Shown: in pieces, positions 1 through 10,229 of the stretch
Numbering within the stretch: position 1 is the stretch's first letter
Layout of the letters: the number at the start of each line of letters is the position of its first letter
NCBI GenBank assembly: GCA_004352715.1
Contig: SCFE01000016.1
Span: forward strand, 2,085,315 to 2,149,314
Direction of reading: 5' to 3'
DNA: 64,000 nt
Origin: Hofstenia miamia
Lineage: Eukaryota; Xenacoelomorpha; Acoela
Position numbers and translations under genes: made by a program
The notes under the pieces: generated by a model
What the model saw: the letters and a program-made list of their open reading frames with translations, nothing else
The model's database searches: none
What the model was told of the DNA's origin: nothing

Positions 1-396
1 AATGTAATCGCTACATATGTTGATAGCCTACATGAATCAAATATACGTCATCAACCATTTGAAGAAAGAGAGATTGAGGATAATAAAACTAACGAATATT
101 TAGAAGAAGTTAAAGTTTTAAATAGAATGGATGTTATAAATTCACATCAGAATTTATACATACTTTTCCTTAAAGGTAAGGTTTTATCATTTCTGAAAGA
201 TGAATTAAAAACAGTTGCTGCAATTTGTGAGATATTAAAATCCAACAATATAAACATTACGCAAAGAAATATATATTTTAGTATTCAATTTTATCATCTT
301 GTTTCAAAACATGAAGAAATATTAAATTCTACATTAACTCAAAATTTTTTTAAGCAAAACATTGCTATTATTGCATCACACTATGAAAATAAATAA
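1..396 (+). CDS. C-terminal part of an unrecognised protein
   Basis: The reading frame is open from the first base of the window to a TAA at 394-396, about 131 codons, so the 5' part lies outside. An internal ATG at 127 is unlikely to be the real start because the upstream 42 codons are open and acidic in character (EEREIEDN, EYLEEVKVL). The rest is helical-looking, rich in Ile, Asn, Phe and Lys, with no motif, signal peptide or membrane segment I can name. It could be the last exon of a host gene or the tail of a transposase. I do not recognise the family and infer no function. Confidence 0.45.
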   Translation, partial: NVIATYVDSLHESNIRHQPFEEREIEDNKTNEYLEEVKVLNRMDVINSHQNLYILFLKGKVLSFLKDELKTVAAICEILKSNNINITQRNIYFSIQFYHLVSKHEEILNSTLTQNFFKQNIAIIASHYENK

Positions 397-913
397 ACAA
401 TTATTCTTCACGTTTTGAGGTGATGGGTATTAATGTATCAATTGTATTTAGAGAATAGAAATGGTAATAAACATTATATTTTATAGCCTAATATACACAA
501 GTTTTAAATTTAAAATTCCAAGGTTAAATTAAGAATAGAAACTAATAAAAATATTAAGCAAATAAAGTCGTTTGAGAACATTTTTTGCGATGTCCAGAAA
601 AAACTGATTTTATAAAAAATGCAAAAAATTGCCCAAAAACCTATTGGTACATAGTTTAAAAAGGGGTATAATTGAATAATTATTTATACAGGTATGGCCG
701 TAGTTGTTTTACCCCTGGCCGTAAAATCCAAAATTTCTAAAAAACGCTTTTTTTCTTATCAAAATCTATAGAAAAGTGTAAAAAGTTATTAAAAACTGAT
801 CATTATTAGAAACCCGTATATACACAACCCTATATTTTATTACTACTCTCACCTTATAGTAAACTGCAATTTCCCCTATATGCGTGTTCAACTTATCATT
901 GGAGGACATCCAA
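397..913. other. AT-rich sequence without a recognisable gene
   Basis: No long open frame, RNA gene or clear repeat border is seen here. It is plausibly the 3' UTR or downstream DNA of the preceding frame. Confidence 0.5.
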
Positions 914-1064
914 ATTCAGTAAAGTGAAGTTCAAGAAGCATTTTCTTAAAAATTCATTTTTAAACTCAGCAGTTGATATATGGAATAACTTACCAATTGA
1001 AATAAAGCGAATCAAGAAGCGAATTAAATTTAAAAATCAAATTAATAACTACCTCCTTAAATAA
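914..1064 (+). pseudogene. LINE reverse-transcriptase C-terminal tail fragment
   Basis: A short frame ending at TAA 1062-1064 contains SFLNSAVDIWNNLP followed by a basic tail. The 'N+S..IWN.LP' pattern is typical of the extreme C-terminus of CR1/Jockey-type LINE ORF2 proteins and recurs in other LINE fragments here (about 24,030 minus and 26,440 plus). No RT core is present, so this is a truncated 3' piece. Confidence 0.6.
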
Positions 1065-1145
1065 TATATCCCTAAAATAGGTTCTACATCATGGAAAGGA
1101 TTCCAGTTCTTTAAAAGATATCATTAATTAGCAATAAACTGGGCA

Positions 1146-1165
1146 NNNNNNNNNNNNNNNNNNNN

Positions 1166-1206
<41 letters not shown>
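1146..1206. repeat. Assembly gap (1146-1165) and (TA)n tract
   Basis: Twenty Ns are followed by about 40 bp of alternating TA. The gap is probably caused by the microsatellite. Confidence 0.95.
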
Positions 1207-1209
<3 letters not shown>

Positions 1210-1211
1210 AC

Positions 1212-1625
1212 AGTCCCCACCAAAAGTATTTGGCCACCCATCTTTATTGTGATATTTACTAACAGACAAGCAAAGCGATTATTTTAAATTCAGAGCTCTA
1301 GAGCCAATCAGAGAAGCATCATGCCTTCACTGCGTCATTACTTTGTATATTTAAATTGTGTGTAGTGGATAATTAACTCATTTAAAACAATATGCAGAGA
1401 AAGGAATTATCGCATACAATTAGAGCAGAAATTGTTGCTCTGCATGGTACAGGACTCTCGGATCAGGCTATATCTGCAGAACTTCATGTCCCATGATATA
1501 CTGTGGGCTATACGATACAAAGATATAATAGGCAAGAAGATGCTGATCATTTTGCGTCCTTAAACAGGTCTGAAAGACCTTCTGTAACCACCATAAAAAA
1601 ACTGAGGATGCAGCCTCATTGTTGA
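1212..1625 (+). mobile_element. 5' fragment of a Tc1-like transposon with transposase N-terminus
   Basis: It starts with a Tc1-style terminus (ACAGTCCCCACCAAAAGT) next to TA. From ATG 1392 a frame encodes a helix-turn-helix DNA-binding domain of Tc1 transposases: basic start, 'IRAEIVALHGTGLSDQAISAEL', then after an in-frame TGA near 1494 the second helix region ending 'NRSERP'. The DDE catalytic domain and right terminus are missing. It is therefore a dead 5' fragment, from a different Tc1 family than the element at 2415-3719. Confidence 0.7.
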
Positions 1626-1974
1626 TTAATCATATTAATGTATTATTAATATATACAAATTTTTATATTGCTTACAGAAAAAATCATGACTTCTCATTTA
1701 ATTAGAGAATTATTCAATTTAAATTAATTCTAATAAAAATTTGCATTTATGTCTTAATGCTTAAAAACAAAATTTTTATCGGTGTAAGTAAACTTCAATC
1801 ACTATAATATTGACATTCTTTATGTAGGAATGTTATATTAACCAGATATTTGTAGTTCAGATGTCAGAGAACTGCAAAAATTGGCACACGAACAATTTTT
1901 TTGATAGGAGAATTAACTAGGACCATAAATATTGATAATTAATCATATGTTATTGCTTTCAGGTTCGAGCGAAG

Positions 1975-2305
1975 AGGAGCTTTAATTAGCTACTTGTCTT
2001 GAGGTTTTGACCATGAACACCTAAATAATTTTAATATTATATTATATAATACACATGCATACTAGGTCATACTACGACTTAAATTGAAACTTGAATGGTT
2101 TGCAATACAAACACTGTCAATTTCATGTTTATTTGAACTTACGCTTCACTCATTAATATTTACAACTAACGCTACTGGCTGATTGCTAGAGAATGCAGGA
2201 AATTCATAAAGTTGATTTTTGTGGTTAGCAAGGCGGCCTAAATAGTAGGCATTGCACAGAGATAAAGATAAAATTATTGAAGGCTGAAAATTGGAATGAG
2301 CACGT
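1975..2305 (+). repeat. Interspersed repeat, copy 1
   Basis: This segment closely matches 4228-4606 in the same orientation. Shared blocks include TTAATTAGCTACTTGTCTTGAG at the start, CTGATTGCTAGAGA in the middle and GCGGCCTAAATAGTAGGC near the end. There is no open frame. It may be a SINE, a MITE or part of an older duplication. Confidence 0.75.
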
Positions 2306-2414
2306 AAAATAGAGTGGCAATTACAAATTTACTAGCGCAATCCTAATTGCGCAACCACATCGTTGCCAAATTGCATTTCTGTCTTTACTTTTTTATCACC
2401 CTATATTATATATA

Positions 2415-3719
2415 CAACACTGGCAAAAGTTTGGAAACACTTTCCAAATTTAGAAATATTTGTATTTTACACTAAAAAACGCAATGTAGAAACAATATAA
2501 TAACACAATGTAGAAACAATATGATAACACCGTGTAGAAAGTAAATAGTTAATTAAAAAAACTCACTAATATTTTGTATGTCCGCCATTATTGGCCAAAC
2601 ACACAGCAATGCGATTTGACACTGACTCGACCAGCTTTCTACAATAATCATCAGTAATCACTGTGCACCATACCAGCACTTTAATTTGCTACTTCCGATC
2701 GTCAGGTGATGTGCATTGGCGCTTCCTCAGACAGTTTTTGATGTGATGCCATCAATTTTCTATGACGTTGAGGTCTGGGAGTTTCTCGGCCAGTTCTCAA
2801 GCTGTCGAAAGTCTTGTGATGCAATCCACCGTTTCATCACTTTGGCGCTGTGGCAATGAGCACAATCTTGTGGGAACTTTGTCCTGAATTATTTTGAGGT
2901 AGGCCTTGGCTGTGACTGCTTCGCTGTGAGGAACAAAATGCACACCAGCACGCCCATTCGCAGTTATAGCATCCCAATACATCACAGAAGGTGCTGAGCG
3001 GACAGTTTGTTGCATGTAACGTATGTTGAATCTTTGGTTTTTTGGTCCTCGAACGTGTGTCAGGTATGATGTAAACTAGCAAATCTTGGATTCGTCACCA
3101 CATCTCAGGGGTGTAGTGTTGATATTGCCTGCAGAATCGCAATCGGTCTCGAATATTCTTCGAAGACAATCAGGGTTTGGCTGCCAGTTTGCATGATGAA
3201 AGGTCAAAGGTAATATTCAATCGACGCCCAGTGGTGCGTGTTGATACATTCTGCACTACCGCACCTAGATTTGCTTTGACTTCAGAAGATAAAGAGAATG
3301 GTTGATTGACGACGTAACGGTGAATGAGACGTTCAGTGTCGAGGGGTTGGCACTTTTGGTCTTCCAGACCGCTTGCGAGAGGAAAAATTTTGCAGTTGCT
3401 GATAGCGAGTAACACTTCTGGATACCGAAGATACTGACACGTCCATTCTAACAGCTATAGCGCAATAATTGTACCCCTCCTTGTACAAGATATGAATTTG
3501 AGCACCCTTTTTTGGTGAAATTCCACTGCCACGGACCATATTTCAAACTATAATGATGGTGCTTTTTCAGTGAAAATGTATTGTGTGTAAATCTAAAGTT
3601 GTTTTAATTTGAATGGAAAAATGAATCTGTTGTAAATTCTAAGAATTTCACTACGTTTCCAGGAAATAGCATAAACACGCTTTAGACAGGTTACTGTTCC
3701 CAATATTTGGCCACTACTG
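2415..3719 (-). mobile_element. Tc1-like DNA transposon, about 1.3 kb, degenerate
   Basis: The two ends are imperfect inverted repeats of about 28 bp (left starts CAACACTGGCAAAAG; the right, read in reverse, starts CAGTAGTGGCCAAA). Both abut TA dinucleotides, the usual Tc1/mariner target duplication. The 1.3-kb length is normal for Tc1. The transposase is on the minus strand and broken by frameshifts. The right flank runs straight into a (TA)n tract and a gap. Confidence 0.8.
2700..3539 (-). pseudogene. Tc1 transposase pseudogene
   Basis: It starts at ATG 3539 with a basic HTH domain (KKGAQIHILYKEGYNYCAIA, then SVSSVSRSVTRYQ) and a GRP linker. A frameshift near 3340 moves the reading into another frame. 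Further along, remnants of the DDE domain are readable: a decayed 'QDNAPCH'-like block near 2850 and PDLNVIEN near 2760, which matches the block carrying the third catalytic residue in Tc1 transposases. Several stops separate these parts, so no active enzyme is expected. Confidence 0.75.
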
Positions 3720-3720
3720 T

Positions 3721-3989
3721 ATATATATATATANNNNNNNNNNNNNNNNNNNNNNNNNNNNNNNNNNNNNNNNNNNNNNNNNNNNNNNNNNNNNNNNNNN
3801 NNNNNNNNNNNNNNNNNNNNNNNNNNNNNNNNNNNNNNNNNNNNNNNNNNNNNNNNNNNNNNNNNNNNNNNNNNNNNNNNNNNNNNNNNNNNNNNNNNNN
3901 NNNNNNNNNNNNNNNNNNNNNNNNNNNNNNNNNNNNNNNNNNNNNNNNNNNNNNNNNNNNNNNNNNNNNNNNNNNNNATATATATATAT
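3721..3989. repeat. (TA)n tract interrupted by gap 3734-3977
   Basis: Alternating TA flanks both sides of 244 Ns. Apparent long frames across it are translations of N and TA only. Confidence 0.95.
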
Positions 3990-4227
3990 TGAGTTTATAG
4001 ATCTGTGATGGTCTTTACTTAGAATGTGTACATCTACATTCAAATTTGTAATTTGCATTAGATTTAAATTCAAACTAGCCACCAAGTGCTCAATTTCACA
4101 ATTTAAGTGTACTGAAGAAAAAATAAGAGATTGCAACTGATGGTTGACCTTATTTCTACTAGGAATTTAAATTATTTAAAATATGAAAACACCACAAGAG
4201 AGAAAATTGTTTCCTTCTTTATTTTTG

Positions 4228-4606
4228 ACTTTAATTAGCTACTTGTCTTGAGCCCTTCTAGGCGCGAAGAACTCTGAAATAGGGCTAAGCAAATATTATC
4301 TGTTCCTTTTTCATAAAATGTTGTAGCTGGTATCTGCGTCAAATTATATTGAACGCCTAAAATTTTTTTAAATATTATATAATATACATGTATACTAGCT
4401 AATACTACGAGTTAAATTGAAACTTGGTGATTTGCCAATTTCATATTTATTTGACCTTAGGCTTCGTTCATTAATGTTTACACCTAACGCCACTGCCTGA
4501 TTGCTAGAGAGTGCTGGAAGTTCATAAAGTTCGTTTTTGTGCAAAGCGGCCTAAATAGTAGGCCGTTCACAGCCAGAATGCTAAAATTATTGAATGTTGA
4601 AAATTT
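4228..4606 (+). repeat. Interspersed repeat, copy 2
   Basis: Second copy of the repeat at 1975-2305, same orientation, with substitutions and small indels. The two copies flank the Tc1 element. Confidence 0.75.
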
Positions 4607-5583
4607 GAGTTTACGATCAACTGCGCGAAATTTCAGAACTAAATAGCATTCTTCCTTTTGGTATTTAAGTATTTCAACACACAATTTAGGTATAAATATC
4701 TTCTGATAGTAATTCAATCAATTTTAGACAGACTAGTATCCTTTGCATTTGGAAGGGTTACGTCGGCTACTCTATGTGCAGCAGCTGGTAAGATATTTTT
4801 ATTGAAGTTATTCTTGTCTCATGCATGTAGTACTTTCTGATTGGCTAAGCTGACTTGGCTTGAGCTTATCTAAGCAATCTTATGCAATTGCATCATTAGT
4901 TACATAGTTGTTAAAAATTATTCTATCTTGAATTATAAATATTTGTGATGATTTCTTAAATATTTAAATGGTCATGATGTGCAGTATAATGAAGATATCC
5001 GAATTTTGAAATCATCACAGAATAGAGGAATATCTTCTTTTATTTGCGTTATGAGCTTCGTCCCAACCCAAAATAAATTGAGTTTTAAATGTGTCTAACC
5101 AAACCCAAAGTTGTGTGAAAAAGTGACCCAAGTATGACTACAATTTCAATACTTCTACAAGCTCTTAATGAGAATTATTGATAAGAACTTTTCAAAAACA
5201 ATAAAATATATACAATGTATGAAATAGTAAATATAGATATATAGTACTAAAAGTAAATGATTTTATAGTTAAATAATAAACAGTAATAATGTATAGCTCT
5301 ATTGAAAAATGCATGCACAACGTTTTCCAATGATCCAATCATGACCACATTACATTTGGAAGATTGACCAAATCCATTTATATATGTTTTTATGTTTTTA
5401 TTGTTTATTGATATTCTCTTTACAGAAATGATTTTCACTGTGACTCTAACTAATATTGAGCGACATGACTTCACTTTTCATTCGTTTCGAAAAACAATAA
5501 ATCTACTTTTTTCTAATAAGTGAATCACATTATGTTCTTGAACATTTAAATTATATTTAAATCATTCTTAACAAACTTTTTAG
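4607..5583. other. Noncoding AT-rich sequence (intergenic or intron)
   Basis: No supported gene. A pyrimidine-rich tract and AG directly precede the BIR exon at 5584/5800, so at least the 3' part is probably IAP intron. Confidence 0.5.
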
Positions 5584-5704
5584 GGTTTGCAAATGTAGAT
5601 GACGAAATTCAATGTGCAGATTGCTTTTTAAAAGTTCCGAAATTGCGTCAAGTTGATGGGTTTCACGAGAGTCAAGACCTTACTGCTTACCATAAAAATG
5701 CGAG
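5584..5704 (+). CDS. Duplicate of BIR exon 1, cut by a gap
   Basis: This is sequence-identical by eye to 5800-5920. The duplicated block starts upstream, near 5508 and 5726, and is separated from its second copy by 21 Ns at 5705-5725. The most likely explanation is that two overlapping contig ends were joined without merging, so it should not be counted as a separate exon. Confidence 0.7.
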
Positions 5705-5799
5705 NNNNNNNNNNNNNNNNNNNNNTTTCTAATAAGTGAATCACATTATGTTCTTGAACATTTAAATTATATTTAAATCATTCTTAACAAACTTTTTAG

Positions 5800-5981
5800 G
5801 GTTTGCAAATGTAGATGACGAAATTCAATGTGCAGATTGCTTTTTAAAAGTTCCGAAATTGCGTCAAGTTGATGGGTTTCACGAGAGTCAAGACCTTACT
5901 GCTTACCATAAAAATGCGAGTCCTAACTGCTTCTTTACCAAAAGCTTGATTGATGTTGACATTCGTGCTGATGAAATCACG
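5800..5981 (+). CDS. IAP gene exon: C-terminal half of a BIR domain
   Basis: BIR domains bind zinc through C-x2-C...H...C and mediate caspase or other protein binding in inhibitor-of-apoptosis proteins. After the acceptor TTTTTAG at 5793-5799 the exon reads GFANVDDEIQCADC..., then VDGFHESQDLTAYHKNASPNCF. This gives the zinc ligands C, C, H and C in BIR spacing. The exon ends before a GTGATA donor at 5982. The N-terminal half of this BIR must lie on an upstream exon that I could not find. Usual BIR features such as the GD.V.CF.C block are slightly altered (DDEIQCADC). The next BIR exon is at 7691, supporting one multi-BIR gene. Confidence 0.75.
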
Positions 5982-6414
5982 GTGATATTTTACAGTCAAT
6001 TTTTTTTATTTAATATCCTAAATAGACATTTTGATTTAATTATTACGTTACTTAAAAACTTTCTTTCAAGATTATTTAAGTTAAGAAATTTTTCAAAAAT
6101 TGAAGTTTCGTAGTAGACTTCTATGCATGCACTCCTATTGTACAAAATTTAGCAACTGTTTTTGTCAATGCTCTTGTTAAGGATAGATAAAAATCTATTT
6201 TTTACTATTTAATCCTAAACAACTAGTTAATTTAAAATAGGCCTATCGTTGTTCTTTACGTACCGGTACTTATGTGAAAACTTCTAGTGTCTGCATTTAG
6301 TGTTAATAACTGAACAGCTCTAATTTTTTTCAACTCTAATTTTTTCTAAACACCTCCACTTAATAACATAGTATTCACCATTACCAATGTAATTTTCTCT
6401 TTGATTCAAAACCT

Positions 6415-7401
6415 GACTGTCTCACCTTTTACCGTTCAATTTTAAAACTAACGCATTCAAATTTAAACATATCGCAATCAATTTAAAATATAAGCTATTC
6501 AAATTAAAACATAAGTCATGCAATTTATAATTATTATCAAACTATGACTTTATTAAAAAATGAAATGAAACTAAGAAACAAAGCAAACTACACCCTTAAA
6601 CAATGTTTACTTTATTTTGCATACAGTAAATCATCTTCAACCATAAATCCTCTGCATAGCCTCTGTACAACCTGCAAAAAAAATTTGCATGAATAGAGCC
6701 ATCATGATTATCTTTAAAATTAAAATTTAATCAGAACCCCGCAGTTATTGCTCAAGAACATACACGAAAAACAGTAGCACCATAAATTCGAATTTATTCC
6801 TAGAAGTCTTTCTACAATATATATAGTAATAAGCTTGTGGAACAAAATTGTCAAGCAACTCTAAAGCATTTGGTTGTCAAACTAAAACATAATCAACATA
6901 TCGCAACAGACGTATCCACAAGAACACTACAACCACATTTTGATGGAGCCAACTTTTTACACTAAAAAATAAGGCCAAATGAAAAGGATATATAATTTCA
7001 AAGGCCAAAATTTGCAGTGCACCAAATTCATGCTATTCTGTCAAATCGAGGAGCAAAAAGCCTAATGAAGTTATGCAAGTGTAATTATTACAAGATCCAC
7101 AAACCGATATGATTATTATGAATTAAGACAAAGGTATTTCTTGAAGATTTTATCATGCAATTCGTTTTTTCAGCATGTATAGATGTAATACGCAAAATTT
7201 ATGGCTGAAGATGATTTACTGTATGGAAAATAACGTAAATATTGTATTAGTTTATAGTTCGTTTTTTTCTAAGTTTAATTTTTAATAAAATCATAGGTTG
7301 ATATTTATTATAAATTGCATGAACTATGTTTTAATTTCAATGCAGTAATTTTTTATTTGAATGCGTTAGTTTTAAATTAAACGGTAAAAGGTGTAGTCTT
7401 T
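6415..7401. mobile_element. Foldback/MITE-like element with ~240-bp terminal inverted repeats
   Basis: The left arm (about 6415-6660) and right arm (about 7165-7401) are reverse complements. Matching blocks include ACCTTTTACCGTT at the outside, AACTAACGCATTCAAAT, CATGCAATTTATAAT, and CATACAGTAAATCATCTTCA at the inner side. The central ~500 bp has no coding capacity. It lies in the intron between two BIR exons. A non-autonomous DNA transposon or a large foldback element would explain it; I did not recognise a target-site duplication. Confidence 0.75.
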
Positions 7402-7690
7402 CAAAAAATTCAGCATTATTGATAAATTTTCTTTAATCTAAAATATGTATGGTCAAATGATCATTACCTGTTGCTGAAAATTCTTGTTATTTGCAGGAAA
7501 AGACTGTTTTATTCCACAAAGTTACTCAAAAGGGCGTAACCCTGCTTGCAAATACTGCTCTTATTAATATAGATTGAAACATTTCACCAGGACATTGGTT
7601 AATCAACAAAAGTTTGGTGTATTATAAATTTTTTGCAAATTCCATTTTTGTTTTGAAGTTTTTTATTAATTATTATAATTCATTATTTAG

Positions 7691-8135
7691 ACTGATTGGG
7701 ATTCAGTTGGTGACTCCACTGATAATGGCAATGAAGCTGAATATATGCATGAGTTTACTTTCAATTCTCCATATAATGATGAAAAGAAGCGATATATTAG
7801 CTTATCTAAAAGCAAAAATTTCAGCCAGCGATCTTCAGAATTGGCAAATGCTGGCTTTTACTTAGTCACAAGTCAAGAAATCATTCGTTGCTTTGCTTGC
7901 AGCGTTCATATAACTAATCTCAAGCAAAATGACAACCCACGTGCTATTCATCTACAACTAAATCCTGAATGTCCATTTGTTAATGGCGAATATGTTGGCA
8001 ACATTCCTGTACAACCCCAAATCAAATATCCAGAAATGATACTATTAGCTGACAGATTGAAAACGTTTGCTACCTACCATGCAAGCGCTGGCAATCTATC
8101 TTCCTCACTCGCTATAGCCGGTTTTTTTCACCTAG
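7691..8135 (+). CDS. IAP gene exon: complete BIR domain plus start of the next BIR
   Basis: An acceptor (TCATTATTTAG) at 7690 opens a frame starting TDWDSVGDSTDNG, an acidic linker. A BIR follows: R-YISLSKSK...SSELANAGFYL, then CFACSV...DNPRAIHLQLNPECPFVNG, giving ligands C-x2-C, H and C. The usual Trp between the second Cys and Asp-Pro is not evident. After a linker a second BIR begins: RLKTFATYHASAGNLSSSLA-IAGFF. The exon ends after one base of a Gly codon at 8135, followed by GTTAAT. That phase fits exactly with the exon starting at 9330, so the second BIR is split between the two exons. Confidence 0.85.
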
Positions 8136-8150
8136 GTTAATTTACATAAT

Positions 8151-9171
8151 TATATATATATATATATATATNNNNNNNNNNNNNNNNNNNNNNNNNNNNN
8201 NNNNNNNNNNNNNNNNNNNNNNNNNNNNNNNNNNNNNNNNNNNNNNNNNNNNNNNNNNNNNNNNNNNNNNNNNNNNNNNNNNNNNNNNNNNNNNNNNNNN
8301 NNNNNNNNNNNNNNNNNNNNNNNNNNNNNNNNNNNNNNNNNNNNNNNNNNNNNNNNNNNNNNNNNNNNNNNNNNNNNNNNNNNNNNNNNNNNNNNNNNNN
8401 NNNNNNNNNNNNNNNNNNNNNNNNNNNNNNNNNNNNNNNNNNNNNNNNNNNNNNNNNNNNNNNNNNNNNNNNNNNNNNNNNNNNNNNNNNNNNNNNNNNN
8501 NNNNNNNNNNNNNNNNNNNNNNNNNNNNNNNNNNNNNNNNNNNNNNNNNNNNNNNNNNNNNNNNNNNNNNNNNNNNNNNNNNNNNNNNNNNNNNNNNNNN
8601 NNNNNNNNNNNNNNNNNNNNNNNNNNNNNNNNNNNNNNNNNNNNNNNNNNNNNNNNNNNNNNNNNNNNNNNNNNNNNNNNNNNNNNNNNNNNNNNNNNNN
8701 NNNNNNNNNNNNNNNNNNNNNNNNNNNNNNNNNNNNNNNNNNNNNNNNNNNNNNNNNNNNNNNNNNNNNNNNNNNNNNNNNNNNNNNNNNNNNNNNNNNN
8801 NNNNNNNNNNNNNNNNNNNNNNNNNNNNNNNNNNNNNNNNNNNNNNNNNNNNNNNNNNNNNNNNNNNNNNNNNNNNNNNNNNNNNNNNNNNNNNNNNNNN
8901 NNNNNNNNNNNNNNNNNNNNNNNNNNNNNNNNNNNNNNNNNNNNNNNNNNNNNNNNNNNNNNNNNNNNNNNNNNNNNNNNNNNNNNNNNNNNNNNNNNNN
9001 NNNNNNNNNNNNNNNNNNNNNNNNNNNNNNNNNNNNNNNNNNNNNNNNNNNNNNNNNNNNNNNNNNNNNNNNNNNNNNNNNNNNNNNNNNNNNNNNNNNN
9101 NNNNNNNNNNNNNNNNNNNNNNNNNNNNNNNNNNNNNNNNNNNNNNNNNNNNNNNNNNNNNNNNNNNNNNN
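8151..9171. other. (TA)n tract and 1000-N assembly gap within the IAP intron
   Basis: A TA run at 8151-8171 leads into exactly 1000 Ns (8172-9171), a placeholder of unknown true size. Frames called across it are artefacts. Confidence 0.95.
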
Positions 9172-9329
9172 TTGCATCAAATCTATTAAAATTTAAGAAA
9201 ATTAAGGTTTTTATAGGAAGGACCTCAGGTCAGCTCCTCCAATATTAATATTGTTTCATAGCCCCTGACTCTCACCAAATTGGACCGGATACTTCACCAT
9301 GAAATATACTAACATCAGCTTTATATTAG

Positions 9330-9511
9330 GTTATGGTGATCAAGTGGCATGCTTTCATTGTGGTATTTTAATTAAGAAGTGGGAAATTGGTATTGATCCC
9401 TGGATAAAGCATGCTCGTTGCAATCAATACTGTCCATTTGTACTGAAAGAGAAAGGAAAATCATTTGTGAAACAACCCATAAATTCTGTTCATGCACTTG
9501 AAGAACTAAAG
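9330..9511 (+). CDS. IAP gene exon: C-terminal half of a BIR domain
   Basis: After the acceptor TTATATTAG (9321-9329) the frame, joined in phase to 8135, reads GYGDQVACFHCGI, then W...GIDPWIKHARCNQYCPFV. This is a textbook BIR second half: GD.V.CF.C, the Trp, the D-P-W, H and C. The remaining ~20 residues are a basic linker ending HALEELK before the donor GTAAATC at 9512. The gene therefore has at least three BIR modules (5800, 7691 and 8000/9330). Downstream UBA, CARD or RING domains of an IAP are not seen in the window, so the gene is incomplete here. Confidence 0.85.
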
Positions 9512-9873
9512 GTAAATCTTCATAAAATATAATCTTTTAAACAAATGCAGTGACAATTTAACTGTGTATTAATTGTTTTATGTAAAATGCTCTCCAAAAT
9601 TTCCAAATCATTTCCCTTGGAATTGATGACATACGTTTTTAAGTGATCTTTCTTCGGAAAGGTAAATTCATTGTTCATGCTAATTCCAAATAAAGCGATG
9701 TTTTAATGTTGCTAAATAAATATATTTATTCACGAAAATATAATAAATTAGTAAAAAGCGAAATCTAAAGAAAATTATTGATTTCATAAATTAATATAAT
9801 CACTGCAAAAAGATTAGTCAAGCATAAAATTGAAATAGTTATTTACTTTTTTAATAAAAAGAGGCCTGACAAA
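9512..9873. other. Noncoding, probably IAP intron
   Basis: AT-rich, no open frame, no repeat border recognised. Confidence 0.5.
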
Positions 9874-10119
9874 TTGTATCCTAAATCAAAATATAGAATG
9901 AACCCAAAAACAATGGTCTTTATTTATAACACTTTTAGCTATTTACTGAAACGGAATGATTTTGACACATTTGTTTTGGATGCAAAAGCTAAAAGTGTAA
10001 TTATTATTTTCACAAACTCTTTGGCATGCGATGTTGAAACTAGGCCTAGTAACTTACTAGTAGCCGCGGAAAACCTAGTAAAATACTTACCTGGTGTGGG
10101 TGTTGACAATAGTTGTTAA
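9874..10119 (+). CDS. Unrecognised short ORF, possibly LINE ORF1 remnant
   Basis: About 81 codons with a stop at 10117-10119. It contains a mixed helical region (FIYNTFSYLLKRNDFDTF, then LLVAAENLVKYLPGVG). It lies just upstream of the L1/Tx1-like endonuclease remnant and in the same orientation, so an ORF1-type protein of that LINE is possible. No motif proves this, and chance or a host exon cannot be excluded. Confidence 0.3.
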   Translation: MYPKSKYRMNPKTMVFIYNTFSYLLKRNDFDTFVLDAKAKSVIIIFTNSLACDVETRPSNLLVAAENLVKYLPGVGVDNSC

Positions 10120-10229
10120 CACTTCATTGCTCTTTTGCTTTTCGCGTTTTTGCATTGTTTTCGCTGTTATTTATCTGAAGATGTTTACAATTCGCAATCA
10201 TTGTCGAACCTAACCCTTACTAGATACAA

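Noticed and set aside
7614-7865. ORF starting at 7614 overlapping the BIR exon
   Set aside because: It runs in another frame through the intron and exon; the BIR frame with splice sites is much better supported.
8137-9180. Long apparent frame on the minus strand
   Set aside because: It consists almost entirely of N codons from a 1000-N gap and TA repeat.
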